Shown here: positions 1 to 18,807 of the stretch, in pieces | Layout: each line of letters opens with the position of its first letter | Position numbering within the stretch: the stretch's first letter is position 1 | Source: Eudorina sp. 2006-703-Eu-15 | Lineage: Eukaryota > Chlorophyta > Chlorophyceae > Chlamydomonadales > Volvocaceae | Direction: 5' to 3' | DNA length: 64,000 bases | NCBI GenBank assembly: GCA_003117195.1 | Contig: BDSI01000107.1 | Location: 62,001 to 126,000 of the forward strand | Program-made: the position numbers and the translations under genes | Notes under the pieces: generated by a model | Database searches by the model: none | What the model was told of the DNA's origin: nothing | What the model saw: only the letters and a program-made list of their open reading frames with translations

Positions 1-282
1 GTTCGGCCTCGCGCGCACCCCCTCATATACAAACTCATCCACGAGCCGTCCAAACCGTTCGACTGCCCCCAGCCATGTGGGTCGCCATGTGGGTCCACCC
101 CACTCCATCCACAAAACACCAACACGGGGAGACACGTCCACCTGCCCCCCTGGAGTCCGGGCTGTGCCTACACCGCATCACGACTCCCGCACATATGTCG
201 TACGAAGGCGAAGGGCAGCGTGCATGGCCGGGTGCGCCACCCAACCACAACCTGGGCATCCCAGCCTCCTCAGGGCCCCACA
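1..282. other. Intergenic stretch at window edge
   Basis: No coding region recognised. It lies just beyond the stop codon of the minus-strand COA1-like gene and would hold its 3' UTR. I saw no clear TGTAA motif (TTACA on the plus strand) in it. Confidence 0.4.
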
Positions 283-945
283 CTAGAAAAACCAGAACCG
301 CTTCCCCGTTTTCTTCTCTTCAGACGCCTTGGGCTTGGCCTCCGACGCAGCTGTGTCCGCAGCGCCGGTGCTACGGCCGTCCTGCGAGGCTGCTGCTCCG
401 GCAGCCACGGCGGTCGTCGCGGGGGATGAGACCGTCCCAACTGTACCGGGGCTTCCCGCCGCCTTCCGGTTGCACTCCTCACACTCCTCGCCAGCCACCA
501 CCTTGCCGTCCTGGACCTTTGGTACGGCTTGGTACGGTATGAGGCTGCGCGGCCGTACCAGTCCCCCCGGCTGCGGCGCCATGGCGGTGCAGTCTAGCAC
601 CTTCCATTCCCCGCCAGACAGATTGTACAACACCGCCGACGGCAGGCCGGGACGCCGTACTGCTCGGACCGTCACGTCGGTGATCTGCTTGCTGCCCTTG
701 AGCGGGAACGTGATCGCCGCGATGTGGCCCGACTGCGTGAAGCCGATGCTGGCGTTATACCACGGGCCATCGTCGAAAGGGGTCCCGAGTTGGGCAACGA
801 GCGCTTCATCTTGGCGCGCGAAGGCGAGGCCCTGGTCGCGGAGATTGCAGTAGGTGGTGTACTCGCCGAGAACGTCGCTGCCGAGGTAAATGCTGACCCC
901 CAACAGCGCTCCCGTCGCTGCTGTCCGCAGCAACTTTCGGCTCAT
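283..945 (-). CDS. COA1/TIM21-like mitochondrial assembly protein
   Basis: Single-exon ORF of 220 residues from the ATG at 945 to the stop at 283-285. An in-frame start 27 codons upstream exists, but the chosen start gives a better N-terminus: a short basic stretch (MSRKLLRTA) followed by a hydrophobic helix at about residues 8-24. The middle (about 30-125) resembles the Coa1/Tim21 fold: a helix, then LGTPFDDGPW, then a strand pair with FPLKGSKQITDVTVRAVR, a layout seen in COA1-type cytochrome c oxidase assembly factors and TIM21. The last 90 residues are Ala/Thr/Lys-rich, contain a CEEC pair and look disordered. By family knowledge it would be anchored in the inner mitochondrial membrane and help cytochrome oxidase maturation. 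The family call rests on pattern only; a related DUF1783 protein is possible. Confidence 0.5.
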   Translation of the reverse strand: MSRKLLRTAATGALLGVSIYLGSDVLGEYTTYCNLRDQGLAFARQDEALVAQLGTPFDDGPWYNASIGFTQSGHIAAITFPLKGSKQITDVTVRAVRRPGLPSAVLYNLSGGEWKVLDCTAMAPQPGGLVRPRSLIPYQAVPKVQDGKVVAGEECEECNRKAAGSPGTVGTVSSPATTAVAAGAAASQDGRSTGAADTAASEAKPKASEEKKTGKRFWFF

Positions 946-1350
946 TATCTTTAATAAATAGTTGTCAGTATGACTCGGTCCTTGCCCTAGATGTTTTTGC
1001 GCTGTTGTGGCTCGCAGAGGGACCAATCAATATGCCGCAAACAGCTAAGAGCGAAACCGCACCCACCACATTTGGACGAAATGCAAGCTGGCAACCAGTC
1101 TAATCTGCAAGCGTCCTTCTAATGTAACCGTTCCTCCGCGATCAGAATGATGTGAAGGTTAGACCCTGTTCGACGAATGCAGTGCGCGGTTCAGAATAAA
1201 TCAGAACAAGCAAAGCGCATAGATTCTTAGCTCGCCAATATTTGTTCGCCTTTCGCAATCAGACTTGTGTTCGTGGACATTCGTACTGTCTTACTAATGG
1301 CTTTAGCCAATCTTATTCATCATCCGCATGATACCGCACGAGGGCAGCCC
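946..1350. other. Promoter side of the COA1-like gene, no gene seen
   Basis: About 400 bases, noticeably more AT-rich than the surroundings, between the COA1-like start codon and the duplicated segment that begins near 1350. No ORF with coding character. It probably contains the promoter and 5' UTR of the minus-strand gene. Confidence 0.4.
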
Positions 1351-2830
1351 CCATGTTCCGCTGCCTCACATGCTCAAGGATAACGCCGCCGCCGAGCGGG
1401 ACCTAGACGCGGGTTCGGCCGCAAGCCCTTGAGCGGGAGGGGCCGCCAACGCACGTGACCCAAGCGCCGCCGCCGCGGACTGCCGTGGGCGCATCAACGG
1501 CGTTTGGTTCACGTGGGACGAGACCGTGTTGCCGTACCAGGTCGGCGCGTTGCGGCTCTCGGCGCACGACGGGGAGGGCTGGATCCTGGACGGGGCCAAA
1601 TCCTGATTGGACCGTCACCGTCCAGGGGTGGTGCGGGTGGAGTATTCGCCGCAGCTTGTGGAGCAGCCGGGTTACCCGGGCGGCGGCGTGCGCCTCCGGC
1701 AGTGCCTGCACGAGCTGGGGTGCGTGCACGTGGCCCACACGGGCTATGTGTGCGACGAGTGCTGGTTCAACATCAGTACGGCCCTCCGAGCCGAGTCGCT
1801 GACCACACGGGGTCACGGCCGCCGCAGGGTTGACACGGTTCGCAGGCGGCGGCGGGGACCCCGGCCGCGTCGCAGGATCTGCCTCGCTCGTCAGCCCGCG
1901 TGGCGGTGAGCTCAAGCCGGACCTGGTCCAGCTGCTGACGAAGCGCTTGCATCCCGAGGTGACGGAGAACGCGCCGGTGAGGAAGGGGAGGAGGGCACAT
2001 GGGGATATGGGGCGAAGTGCATTTGAGGTGGGACTGAGCGCGATGTGGGTTGCATCGAGTTTGCACGTGGTTCGCCGCCGTGATCCCATCTTGCCGTCGC
2101 TGTAGCTGCTACTCATGCCACTGGCGGGGTGTGTAGTGCGTGACGGCCGTTTGACTTAGCGGCCTCGGTAACAGGCCTCCACAGTCCACGCAGCGAAGCG
2201 AACTAACGAACCGGCCAAGTGTGTACTGGCCCCGCCATCAATGCCGTGTCTTCCCCCCTCCCGCCGCAGTTCAATCCACCTCACGCATCACAGCGTGCGC
2301 AACGAGCAGCTGCCGCCGCAGGAGGCTCAGGGCGCCGCATCGGCAGGTGCTGGAGGTGCCGGTGCCGCCGCTGCTGCGATGCGCAGCGGAAGAAGAATCG
2401 GGAGTAGTGCCGGCGGTGGCAGCAGCGGTGGCAGCGGCGGTACCTTGCACGTGTGCGGACGAGCGAGGCGCTGAGGCGCAGAAGCGGTCGGAGCCGGGGC
2501 GGCGGCGGACCCGAGGAGCCTCCTCCGCCGGGGGTGTCGTGGACGCTGTGCAAGGCGCCAGGGCTGCAGCAGCTGTCCGGCCTGAAACGCGAGCGACGGC
2601 GCCACGGACGGAGGCGGAGGCGGATGCATCGAGGCGGCGGCAATCGGGAGGCGTCCCGGCCGGGCCGCCGCGGGGCCGCGCACCCCATACGGCGCTGATG
2701 AGGAAGTGCAACGCGAGCGAGTGAGCTGTGATGTGGACTAATAGTGGTGATGTGCGGATCGGAGATGCGCGCAACTCGCCCTGCGTGAGAACCCAGATCG
2801 GACTACCGCTGTTTGCGAGTGCTGGCGACT
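1350..2830 (+). pseudogene. Truncated copy of the GT32-FkbM gene 3' half
   Basis: Base-by-base resemblance to 47310-49190, the last two exons of the GT32-FkbM gene. Only the C-terminal part of the methyltransferase exon is present; the glycosyltransferase exons are absent. It is broken in several ways. The Trp codon in the KSWLDHH segment is TGA here (about 1604-1606). The start of the last exon has an extra base (TTCAATCCACC against TTCATCCAC), which shifts the frame. Further changes alter codons throughout. The splice donor (GTGAGG, about 1978) and the acceptor CCGCCGCAG (about 2270) are still recognisable, so this was a DNA-level duplication, not a retrocopy. The intron carries one unit of the 34-bp sequence that is expanded in the intact gene. 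Confidence 0.8.
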
Positions 2831-3189
2831 TATAGGCCAAACCGGGTTGGCCAAACAAGCTTTATGGCATGCGGAGATCACGCGGTGCCGTGTCCTCGCA
2901 TTTCCGCACGGGAAACCCTCCTGCCGTAACTTGTCAATCCCGTTCCCTACATTGTCACAATCACAATGGTATCATAATCATAGCTTTGCGGATATCGCTC
3001 ATTTGTTTTGTCTTGTGGCCTAAAGTCTCCTGCCTCGTACGGCCTTCCCGTCACACAGGACCCCGCGGCGCTTTCAACAGCATCAGCAAGGACACCAGGC
3101 ATTGACATCGCATTCAACGGCATTACCAAGGCCACCTCCAGGTAAGGATTGAATTCGCAATGGAGGGCAGGCGAAGTTTGGGAGGGCTA
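2831..3189. other. Unassigned intergenic DNA
   Basis: Between the duplicated segment and the first copy of the dispersed repeat. No coding signal or recognisable element. Confidence 0.3.
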
Positions 3190-3516
3190 TGTCCGAAGGC
3201 CCCGCGGGTGCTGCAGGGGCAAATGGTCGGAAGGCCCCATAGGGGGAGAGGAGGTGCTGCATGGGCGAAAGGCCAACAACCGCGAGTTTCGGGGTTCCAG
3301 ACCTGAAGAGGGGATACCGCTGATACCCAGCCGCGATGGAGTCTGATCGGGACAGGCAGGTGCCGCGACCCACGGGTCCGCGGGCTCTCACGGAGTTGAG
3401 CTGGGCGGGCGAGCGTTAGTTGTGAGGGCTGATGGGGACGGGGAAAGGGACGTGCTGTGACTAGGGGACTTCCGGACCTGAGAGGGGATGCGGCTCGGGG
3501 GCAGCCCGCATGTCCC
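3190..3516. repeat. Dispersed repeat, copy 1
   Basis: About 320 bp closely matching 7144-7462 in direct orientation. It starts at GTCCGAAGGCCCCGCGGGTG, passes through CAGCCGCGATGGA and ends at GCCCGCATGTCC, with small indels. No protein-coding character. Only two copies are visible, both inside the decayed 1.3-8.5 kb block. Confidence 0.75.
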
Positions 3517-3757
3517 CAGAAGGCGACGAGGCTCGATGCACCCCTCTGCTGCCGTTTGGTGAAGGATTGGCCTAGGAGCGCTGTAGGCTTGACCCCGGGC
3601 CCGAAGCTGTGTTTGGCCGGGACCTCCCCATTGGCAGGCCGCCGTCTGTGACGCGGCTCGTTAGACCTTTGGCGGGGCCACGCATGGCAATTCCGCGCAC
3701 GTAGAGTGCCAGCAGGGGCGCTGGTGGCATGCGTCGGTAGACGGCCCGGGGTTCTAG

Positions 3758-4219
3758 TCAGGCAATCCTCCGGGTGGGTCCGGTCCACCAGGCGGCGGAA
3801 GATGGGGGGCATGACGTCTCGATCCGTCCTCCCTCCCTCTCTTTCCCTCTTGCGCACCTGCAGATAATCAGCCGCCTTCCACAGCCGGCAGAGCTGCTCC
3901 AGGGGTGGTTCCACCCCAATCGGCCTGTCCGTAAGACCGCCCACGGCCCCGTCACCGCCTCCGCCCCCGCCCCAACGCGAAACGGGCTGGAGTCTTTTTC
4001 GTACATGTCGTACTCGTCGCGGTGGTGGCCGCCTCCGGCCACCGCTGCCTCCGCCCGCGCTGCCGCCGCCGTCGCAGCGGCGCCCGACCCGGCGTCCCTA
4101 GCCGCCGGACCCGCGCCCAAGTTCTCTGTCCAGACAGGCCCCACGACGTCCTGCTCCAAGGCATGGGCATGACGACGCCGGGGCCGTTGCGGCAGTCGGC
4201 GTTCGCGCCGCCGCCCCAT
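3758..4219 (-). pseudogene. Possible BTB/POZ gene remnant
   Basis: On the minus strand at about 3860-3944 a short open stretch reads EPPLEQLCRLWKAADYLQV, like the C-terminal helices of a BTB/POZ domain, followed by a possible splice donor. A neighbouring frame holds DEYDMYEKDSSPFRV and Ala-rich sequence that could belong to the same gene. No complete domain, start codon or connecting exon could be assembled. I treat it as a gene fragment; it could also be an unresolved exon of an unusual gene. Confidence 0.3.
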
Positions 4220-4359
4220 CCCGCGCGGGTGTCCTACCTACACACCTACCCACCCAGGATACTGTAGGGCCATCACACCTTGCATCCTTCCCCCTGATAG
4301 GGTGTCGCACGCACGCGTCGCCAGCCTCAAGACCCGTGAAGGCGCGTGCCGCCTCGCTC

Positions 4360-6300
4360 ACCCCCCCTCAGAGTTCGGCGACGTGCGGCGCCAGAGGTCG
4401 CAACCTGATGCTTCGGAGGGGTAGCGAGAAAAAAGAAATGCCAAACCCTAGGAACGATACCGAGCGGTAGAGGGTGCTGTGCTTTGGGCCTGGGGGGCGC
4501 GAACTTCTGCGTCGCGCGCAGGCTTCTTTGGTGTCTCGGACGTTTTCGGTGTTTCGGACGTTTTTGGTGTTTCGGACGTTTCCCCCCACATCCTGGGGTT
4601 GTCACGGGGGCGATTGCTGGTGGGTAGTTCGGGTTATAATATTTTCAACCGCTTCAGGAAAATTTTGCTGCGCCCCCCTTTCCTGGGGGGGAGGGGAAGG
4701 CGCTGGCTACCGTACCAGGTTAGTTCGCGCTTTTGGTAGTTGTGTAGTCGGCGTAGTGGGCTTTCAGTAGTACTGCGCAGTTCTTTGGCGGGTGTCCAGC
4801 TGGTGTGTGTAGAGTTGGTGAGCAGGCTTCGAACTGGTGTGTCGTGGCAGGATCAAGCCGTGTAAGGGACCGCCCCTCCCTGCCCCTCGTGTGGGAGGTG
4901 CGGGGTTGTACCCGCGCGGCGTCGGAAGACCAGTTAGAGCAGCCTAGGTTTATGTAAGACGTGCACGGAGGCGCCGCGCTGTGCTTTGTCCCGGCCAACT
5001 GTGACATTGCGGCACAAACGTATGTAGCATATGACACCTCGACACAAATTCGCCCAAATGAACTTCGGAGTCCACAGAAAGATTCTCTTACGACCTTGTC
5101 TGGGCGAATTGCCATTCACCTAGCGGCGGCTTGCATGCCCGGGTACCATCAAAGGCTCACAGCGCATATTGCACGGATGTATCGATGAAACGGTATTATG
5201 ATACGAGCATAACTTCGGTAGTCGACAGGGCTGGTAGAGCGCTTTGGAGTAATTGCAGCCACTACCTCCAGCCGTGCTCCGCAAACTGCGCGCGCGAACG
5301 TCATCATAATGTGAATCAAAACTGGCTGGCCACGACCGAGGCGTCGCTCGGAACTTTCCTTCGGTTTTAGGGACAATGGAAATCGCCCAGCCAGCTGGTC
5401 CTTGTCACGATATCTTTCGCCGTCTGACCAGCACCGCCTCAGGCTTGTACACCAAAATTCAATGCCTGAAGCATGTACGAAGCAGCAGTAGTGACATCTT
5501 GTACGACTTATAGGCCAGTAATCTATACAAGCCTGCAACTCACCTTCTTCTCACCAAGCAGCTGTATCAAAGCAGGAACAGCTTACATGAAGCTCTCTTA
5601 CTGCACTCGCGCTGAAGCTTAGGAGTCCATTCCTGACTGTCCCGGAGCGTTGCAGCCCTGCTAACTCGGTCGCAGCCGAACAGCCTCAACGTCCAAGGCG
5701 AGCTCACGATGTTTAATCGTCTGCAAGAGGCGTTTGCTGGTCGCCAGTGCTTGGGATAAGTCGATGCTCCCTTGCCATGCCGAAATCGCCGCTTTTATAG
5801 ATTCTTGACTATAATCTGATTATATGTTGATGCAGAGATGTCACAAAGAATTGTCAAGGTCAGGTTCCTGTCGACAGCGAAGTCGCAAGCGCCGCTGTAA
5901 ACCTTACGCGCGTGCTGGCTTGTGGACTTCGTGCTATTGGACTGTTACTTGAAGCTCGTTTCGGTGCAATAACGGTGCGTGACCATTGTGACAGCGTGCG
6001 TCCGACCGCAACATGCTTGGCATGCCTGCTGACTGTATTGATGTTTCTGGGCGTGGAAACGGTTTGCAAACTGATCTGGGATCACATTGCGCTTCGTAGT
6101 ACTCGTCAACTTCTTATCCCGCCGCGCTTTTCTTTCCCCGCACACACAGACCCGAGTGACCAGCGAAGCTTGCACATACCGACTCGAGGACCAGCGAAGC
6201 TTGCTCAACGAGAACCGAGAACATGTGTCTAAGACCGCCGTCGAGTACGCCTTTGTCGTCACGAGATCCCGCATCCGGTAGGTGAGGATAGGGCTTTGCT
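4360..6300. other. Long non-coding stretch
   Basis: Nearly 2 kb without a recognisable gene. The only local structure is three tandem copies of an ~18-bp unit (TTTTGGTGTTTCGGACGT type) at about 4528-4585. The stretch from 5000 to 6280 is more AT-rich and has only short ORFs without codon bias. Confidence 0.4.
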
Positions 6301-6308
6301 CCCTCGGG

Positions 6309-7040
6309 ATCATGCGCGGGGCCGTTGGGTTGAGCAGAGGGAGGGATCATGCGCGGGGCCGTTGGGTTGAGCAGAGGGAGGGATCATGCGCGGGGCCGTT
6401 GGGTTGAGCAGAGGGAGGGATCATGCGCGGGGCCGTTGGGTTGAGCAGAGGGAGGGATCATGCGCGGGGCCGTTGGGTTGAGCAGAGGGAGGGATCATGC
6501 GCGGGGCCGTTGGGTTGAGCAGAGGGAGGGATCATGCGCGGGGCCGTTGGGTTGAGCAGAGGGAGGAATCATGCGCGGGGTCGTTGGGTTGAGCAGAGGG
6601 AGGGATCATGCGCGGGGTTGGGTTGAGCAGAGGGAGGGATCATGCGCGGGCCGTTGGGTTGAGCAGAGGGAGGGATCATGCGCGGGGCCGTTGGGTGAGC
6701 AGAGGGAGGATCATGCGCGGGGCCGTTGGGTTGAGCAGAGGGAGGGAGGGTTGAGCAGAGGGAGGGATCATGCGCGGGGCCGTTGGGTTGAGCAGAGGGA
6801 GGGATCATGCGCGGGGCCGTTGGGTTGAGCAGAGGGAGGGATCATGGAGGGATCATGCGCGGGCCGTTGGGTTGAGCAGAGGGAGGGATCATGCGCGGGG
6901 ATTGGGTTGAGCAGAGGGAGGGATCATGCGCGGGGCCGTTGGGTTGAGCAGAGGGAGGGATCATGCGCGGGGCCGTTGGGTTGAGCAGAGGGAGGGATCA
7001 TGCGCGGGGCCGTTGGGTTGAGCAGAGGGAGGGATCATGC

Positions 7041-7071
<31 letters not shown>

Positions 7072-7137
7072 GGGAGGGATCATGCGCGGGGCCGTTGGGT
7101 TGAGCAGAGGGAGGGATCATGCGCGGGGCTGTTGGGT
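6309..7137. repeat. 37-bp tandem satellite
   Basis: About 21 head-to-tail units of 37 bp beginning ATCATGCGCGGGGCCGTTGG and ending in GAGCAGAGGGAGGG. Some units have small deletions, and one position is a run of 28 G (7041-7068). Unit identity is very high, so expansion or homogenisation is recent. The ORFs in it are by-products of the repeat. It abuts copy 2 of the dispersed repeat. Confidence 0.95.
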
Positions 7138-7143
7138 TGAGCG

Positions 7144-7462
7144 GTCCGAAGGCCCCGCGGGTGCTGCAGGGGCAAATGGTCGGAAAGGCCCCATGGGGGG
7201 AAAGGAGGTGCTGCATGGATAACGGACGGAAGGCCAACAACCGCAAGTTTCGGGATTCCAGACCTTAGGGGGGATACCGCTGGTACCCAGCCGCGATGGA
7301 ATCTGATCGGGATAGGCAAGTGCTTCGGGTTCGCGGGCCTTCACGGAGTTGTGCTGGGAGGGCGAGCGCTAGTTGTGATGGGGACGGGGAAAGGGACGTG
7401 CTGTGACTAGGGGGTTCCGGACCTGAGAGGGGATGCCGCTCGGGGGCAGGCCGCATGTCCCG
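7144..7462. repeat. Dispersed repeat, copy 2
   Basis: Direct copy of 3190-3516 with a few substitutions and indels. It is sandwiched between the 37-bp satellite and the ~38-bp array. Confidence 0.75.
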
Positions 7463-7465
7463 GGT

Positions 7466-8045
7466 GGGTGGGGCGTCGCGGCTGGGGAGGAGGGGCTATG
7501 CATGGGTGGGGAGTCGCGGCTGGGGAGGAGGGACTATGCGTGGGTGGGGAGTCGCGGCTGGGGAGGAGGGACTATGCATGGGTGGGGAGGGCCGGGCTGG
7601 GGAGGAGGGACTATGTGTGGGTGCGGAGGGCCGGGCTGATGAGGAGGGACTATGCGTGGGTTGGGAGGGCCGGGCTGAGGAGGATGGACTTTGGTGGGTA
7701 GGGAGTCGCGGCTGGGGAAGAGGGACTATGCTTGAATGGGGAGGGCCGGGCTGAGGAGGAGGGGCTATGCGTGGGTCGGGAGGGTCGCGGCTGGGGAGGA
7801 GGGCCTATGCGTGGGTGGGGAGGGTCGCGGCTGGGGAGGAGGAACTATGCGTGGGTAGGGAGGGCCGGGCTGAGTAGGAGGGACTATGCGTGGGTGGGGA
7901 GTCGCGGCTGGGGAGGAGGGACTATGCATGGGTTGGGAGTTGCGGCTGGGGTTGGAGGACTATGCGTGGGTGGGCAGTCGCGGCTGGGGAGGAAGGACTA
8001 TGCATGGGTGGGGAGGGCCGGGCTGAGGAGGAGGGGCTATGCGTG
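7466..8045. repeat. ~38-bp G-rich minisatellite
   Basis: About 15 degenerate units of 38-40 bp with the core CGGCTGGGGAGGAGGGACTA followed by TGCGTGGGTGGGGAG. Two subtypes alternate, one with AGTCGCGGCTG and one with AGGGCCGGGCTGA. The predicted proteins are simply translated repeats. Confidence 0.9.
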
Positions 8046-8069
8046 AGGAAAGTGCGCATCCTGCCGTAC

Positions 8070-8512
8070 GTAAGCGCCTGCTGTCCGGGAGCGCGTCCGC
8101 TTCCCAACGGGGCTCACGGTGACGCCTTGCCGCGCGTCCCACGCCCCAGCAGCAGCGGTTGGAGGGCAGGGCCCGAACGGCACTGGGTGCGCCCCGCCCG
8201 CGTTGGGGGAGGGCGCGCCAACCCCGCCTATGGGCGGCGCTACGAAGCGGAAACCTAATTTGTCCAGTTTGACGTTTGCCGACGGGCAGTGTGCTGAAGT
8301 GCTTAGATGTGGCGTGCTCGGACGATGTGGTTCGACGATTGGCTGGGTGCCACCAGGGCGCAGCCGAGTGCAACGACCCAACAGGTCCCGTGTGACGAGG
8401 CATTGACCGCCGTCTGACGGGGATGGGGTAGGGTGGTGGCTGCGCGAAAAAACGCCCAGACCATGGTGTGGTGTCTTTTTACACAGGACCTGACCTGCAA
8501 GAACTGATGTAT
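8070..8512. repeat. Duplicated segment matching 49795-50254
   Basis: Strong similarity to 49795-50254 in the same order and orientation as the 1350-2830 match, so the two are parts of one duplicated block. The original has about 600 bp between its parts and this copy has about 5.2 kb of inserted repeats. No known protein was recognised in either frame, although one plus-strand reading (KRKPNLSSLTFADGQCAEVL) is preserved in both copies. Confidence 0.8.
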
Positions 8513-9360
8513 CAACCGTTGCCGTCCGTCCGTCCGTCCTTCAGTCCGCAGAAGGGCGCCAGCGACGCATGTCCCCCCGCACATATCGCGACCTGGCGAC
8601 TTCGTGAATGGTGCGGGGATTCACAGCCGGGTAGTAATTAGCAGGCCGCGTCGGAAAACGACTGCGCGGTGGTGAGCTTCATGAAACACGACAAACGGGT
8701 AGGTAGCGGCGCCAACATCGGATCCCAGTCCGTAAACCCCAAACGTCCGCTGCCGAAAACGTTAAACGCTGGCACTGACCCCTGCCTACACAGCAACCCA
8801 GCATCCGCATGCAACTCCAGCAGCGCTCCATTCATTTGTCCCTGCCTGCCTGCCTGTTTGTCTGTGTGTGTGTGTCCTCAACGGACCTGTCACCGGGTCC
8901 ACTCCACCCCTGGAAAGCTGACTAACGTACATTGCTACCCGCGGCGCACACACATCCCTCCCTCCCTCCAGCCAGCCAGCCAGCCCACCCCCTCGGGAGC
9001 CACAGGAGCAGCCCACCGCGGGCCCTTCTCTCTTCCACACATCCTCTCTCCTCCACAACCTACACCGTTGATCCCTTTGGGGTCCGCTGTAACGTTCATT
9101 CATTCATTCATTCAGCCTACCATCCCCACAACCACAACCACACGATGCATGGGCTCCGCCACACCCCATGCCGCCGCACACGTACACGCTCGTACCCGTG
9201 CCCGTGCCGTACCCGTGCCCGTACCCAGGGAGGTGTGTCGTGTGCTACACGACGTGAACCTTGATGCGGTGAGATCGACAGATCACCCCTCCACCCCTCC
9301 ACCGCATCACCTAGGCTCCACGATGCCCCGATGACAGCGCTCCACAGCAGCACTCTACCT
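8513..9360. other. Intergenic DNA downstream of starch synthase
   Basis: No gene recognised. It contains short simple repeats (CATT at about 9099-9113, GTACCCGTGCCC at about 9190-9230). Confidence 0.35.
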
Positions 9361-9364
9361 CCGC

Positions 9365-9642
9365 AGCGCCTCCCCTCCCCTCCCCTCCCCCCCCCCCCCC
9401 TCCCCTCCCCCCCCCTCCCCTCCCCTCCCCTCCCCTCCCCCCCCCCCCCCCCCCCCCCCCCTCCCCTCCCCTCCCTCCCCTCCCCTCCCCTCCCCTCCCC
9501 TCCCCTCCCTCCCCTCCCCTCCCCTCCCCTCCCCTCCCCTCCCCTCCCTCCCCTCCCCTCCCCCCCCCTCCCCTCCCCTCCCCTCCCCTCCCCCCCCCCC
9601 CCCCCCCCCCCCTCCCCTCCCCTCCCCTCCCCTCCCCTCCCC
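9365..9642. repeat. (CCCCT)n microsatellite with C-runs
   Basis: About 280 bp of CCCCT pentamers interrupted by uninterrupted C tracts, followed by (CA)n. It lies downstream of the starch synthase stop codon, so it would be in or just past that gene's 3' UTR, where it reads (AGGGG)n. Confidence 0.95.
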
Positions 9643-9683
9643 TCACACACACACACACACGCGGGGAGCTCGGGGCTCCACCT

Positions 9684-9688
9684 TTACA
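9684..9688 (-). terminator. Candidate TGTAA poly(A) signal of starch synthase
   Basis: TTACA on the plus strand is TGTAA on the minus strand, about 270 nt after the stop codon. Another TGTAA at 9932-9936 is only ~20 nt past the stop. TGTAA is the usual green-algal poly(A) motif; which one is used cannot be told from sequence. Confidence 0.4.
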
Positions 9689-9892
9689 ACAGAGCCCCGC
9701 CCCCCAAAAACCCCATACTGCCCCCCCACCCCCCCTACAACGGCCCCCCCCACCCCCGAGATTTCTCTCCCCCCCAGGATGGCGGCCCCGGAGAGGTCAT
9801 CAGTCGTCCGCCCTCCCCCACCCTTCGCACAATTGTACATGTGCACGCGAGCCTCCTCGATAGACCCCCCTCCCACACACACGCACATCGCC

Positions 9893-9936
9893 TGTTATGC
9901 TGGACTTCGCTTCTCGCGGCTCCGTTATCTGTTACA
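9893..9936. mobile_element. (GT)-flanked core, type A, copy 1
   Basis: Reads TGCTGGACTTCGCTTCTCGC then GGCTCCGTTATCTGTTA, with (CA)n on both sides. It is the inverse of the core at 14076 and lies immediately past the starch synthase stop codon. Confidence 0.5.
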
Positions 9937-9956
9937 CACACACGCACACACAGACG

Positions 9957-18465
<8,509 letters not shown>

Positions 18466-18807
18466 GACTGTGATCTGATTTCATGATTCATCCAGTCAGG
18501 TGAGGCGGACAGGCACCCCCACCCCGGGGGGGGGTCAGCGCGCCTCCACCAGCAGCCCCTTAGCGCACCCAGAGAAACTGGGGGGTCGCGCACTTAGGGG
18601 TTAGTGTTGTACACACCCGTTTGGGTACGACCAGGTACGACACCGCCTCTCGGTGGCACGACAGGGCCAGGGGTCCGTAGGTGTCCCCCCACACCGATTT
18701 GCCCCCCTCCTGCCCCCTCCTGCCCCCTCCTGCCCCCTTCGGAAGATGTGCGACGACCGGCGCAGCGCAGCACAAGCACGCGAGCACATGAAACGAACAT
18801 AAATGAA
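18466..18807. other. Short gap upstream of starch synthase
   Basis: About 340 bases between the proposed starch synthase start and the stop codon of the small coiled-coil gene. It must hold the starch synthase promoter and the 3' UTR of the upstream gene, both on the minus strand. No motif stands out apart from CTGCCCCCTC repeats at about 18705-18740. Confidence 0.35.

Noticed and set aside
1366..2116. Minus-strand ORFs in the duplicated segment
   Set aside because: Antisense to the methyltransferase pseudogene; no independent coding signal.
6309..8045. CRISPR-like array of 37-bp repeats
   Set aside because: Units are directly adjacent without unique spacers, the context is a eukaryotic genome, and no cas genes are present. 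These are satellites.
9117..9656. Gly-Arg-Glu-rich ORFs opposite the CCCCT tract
   Set aside because: Simple-repeat translation with no conserved sequence at either end.
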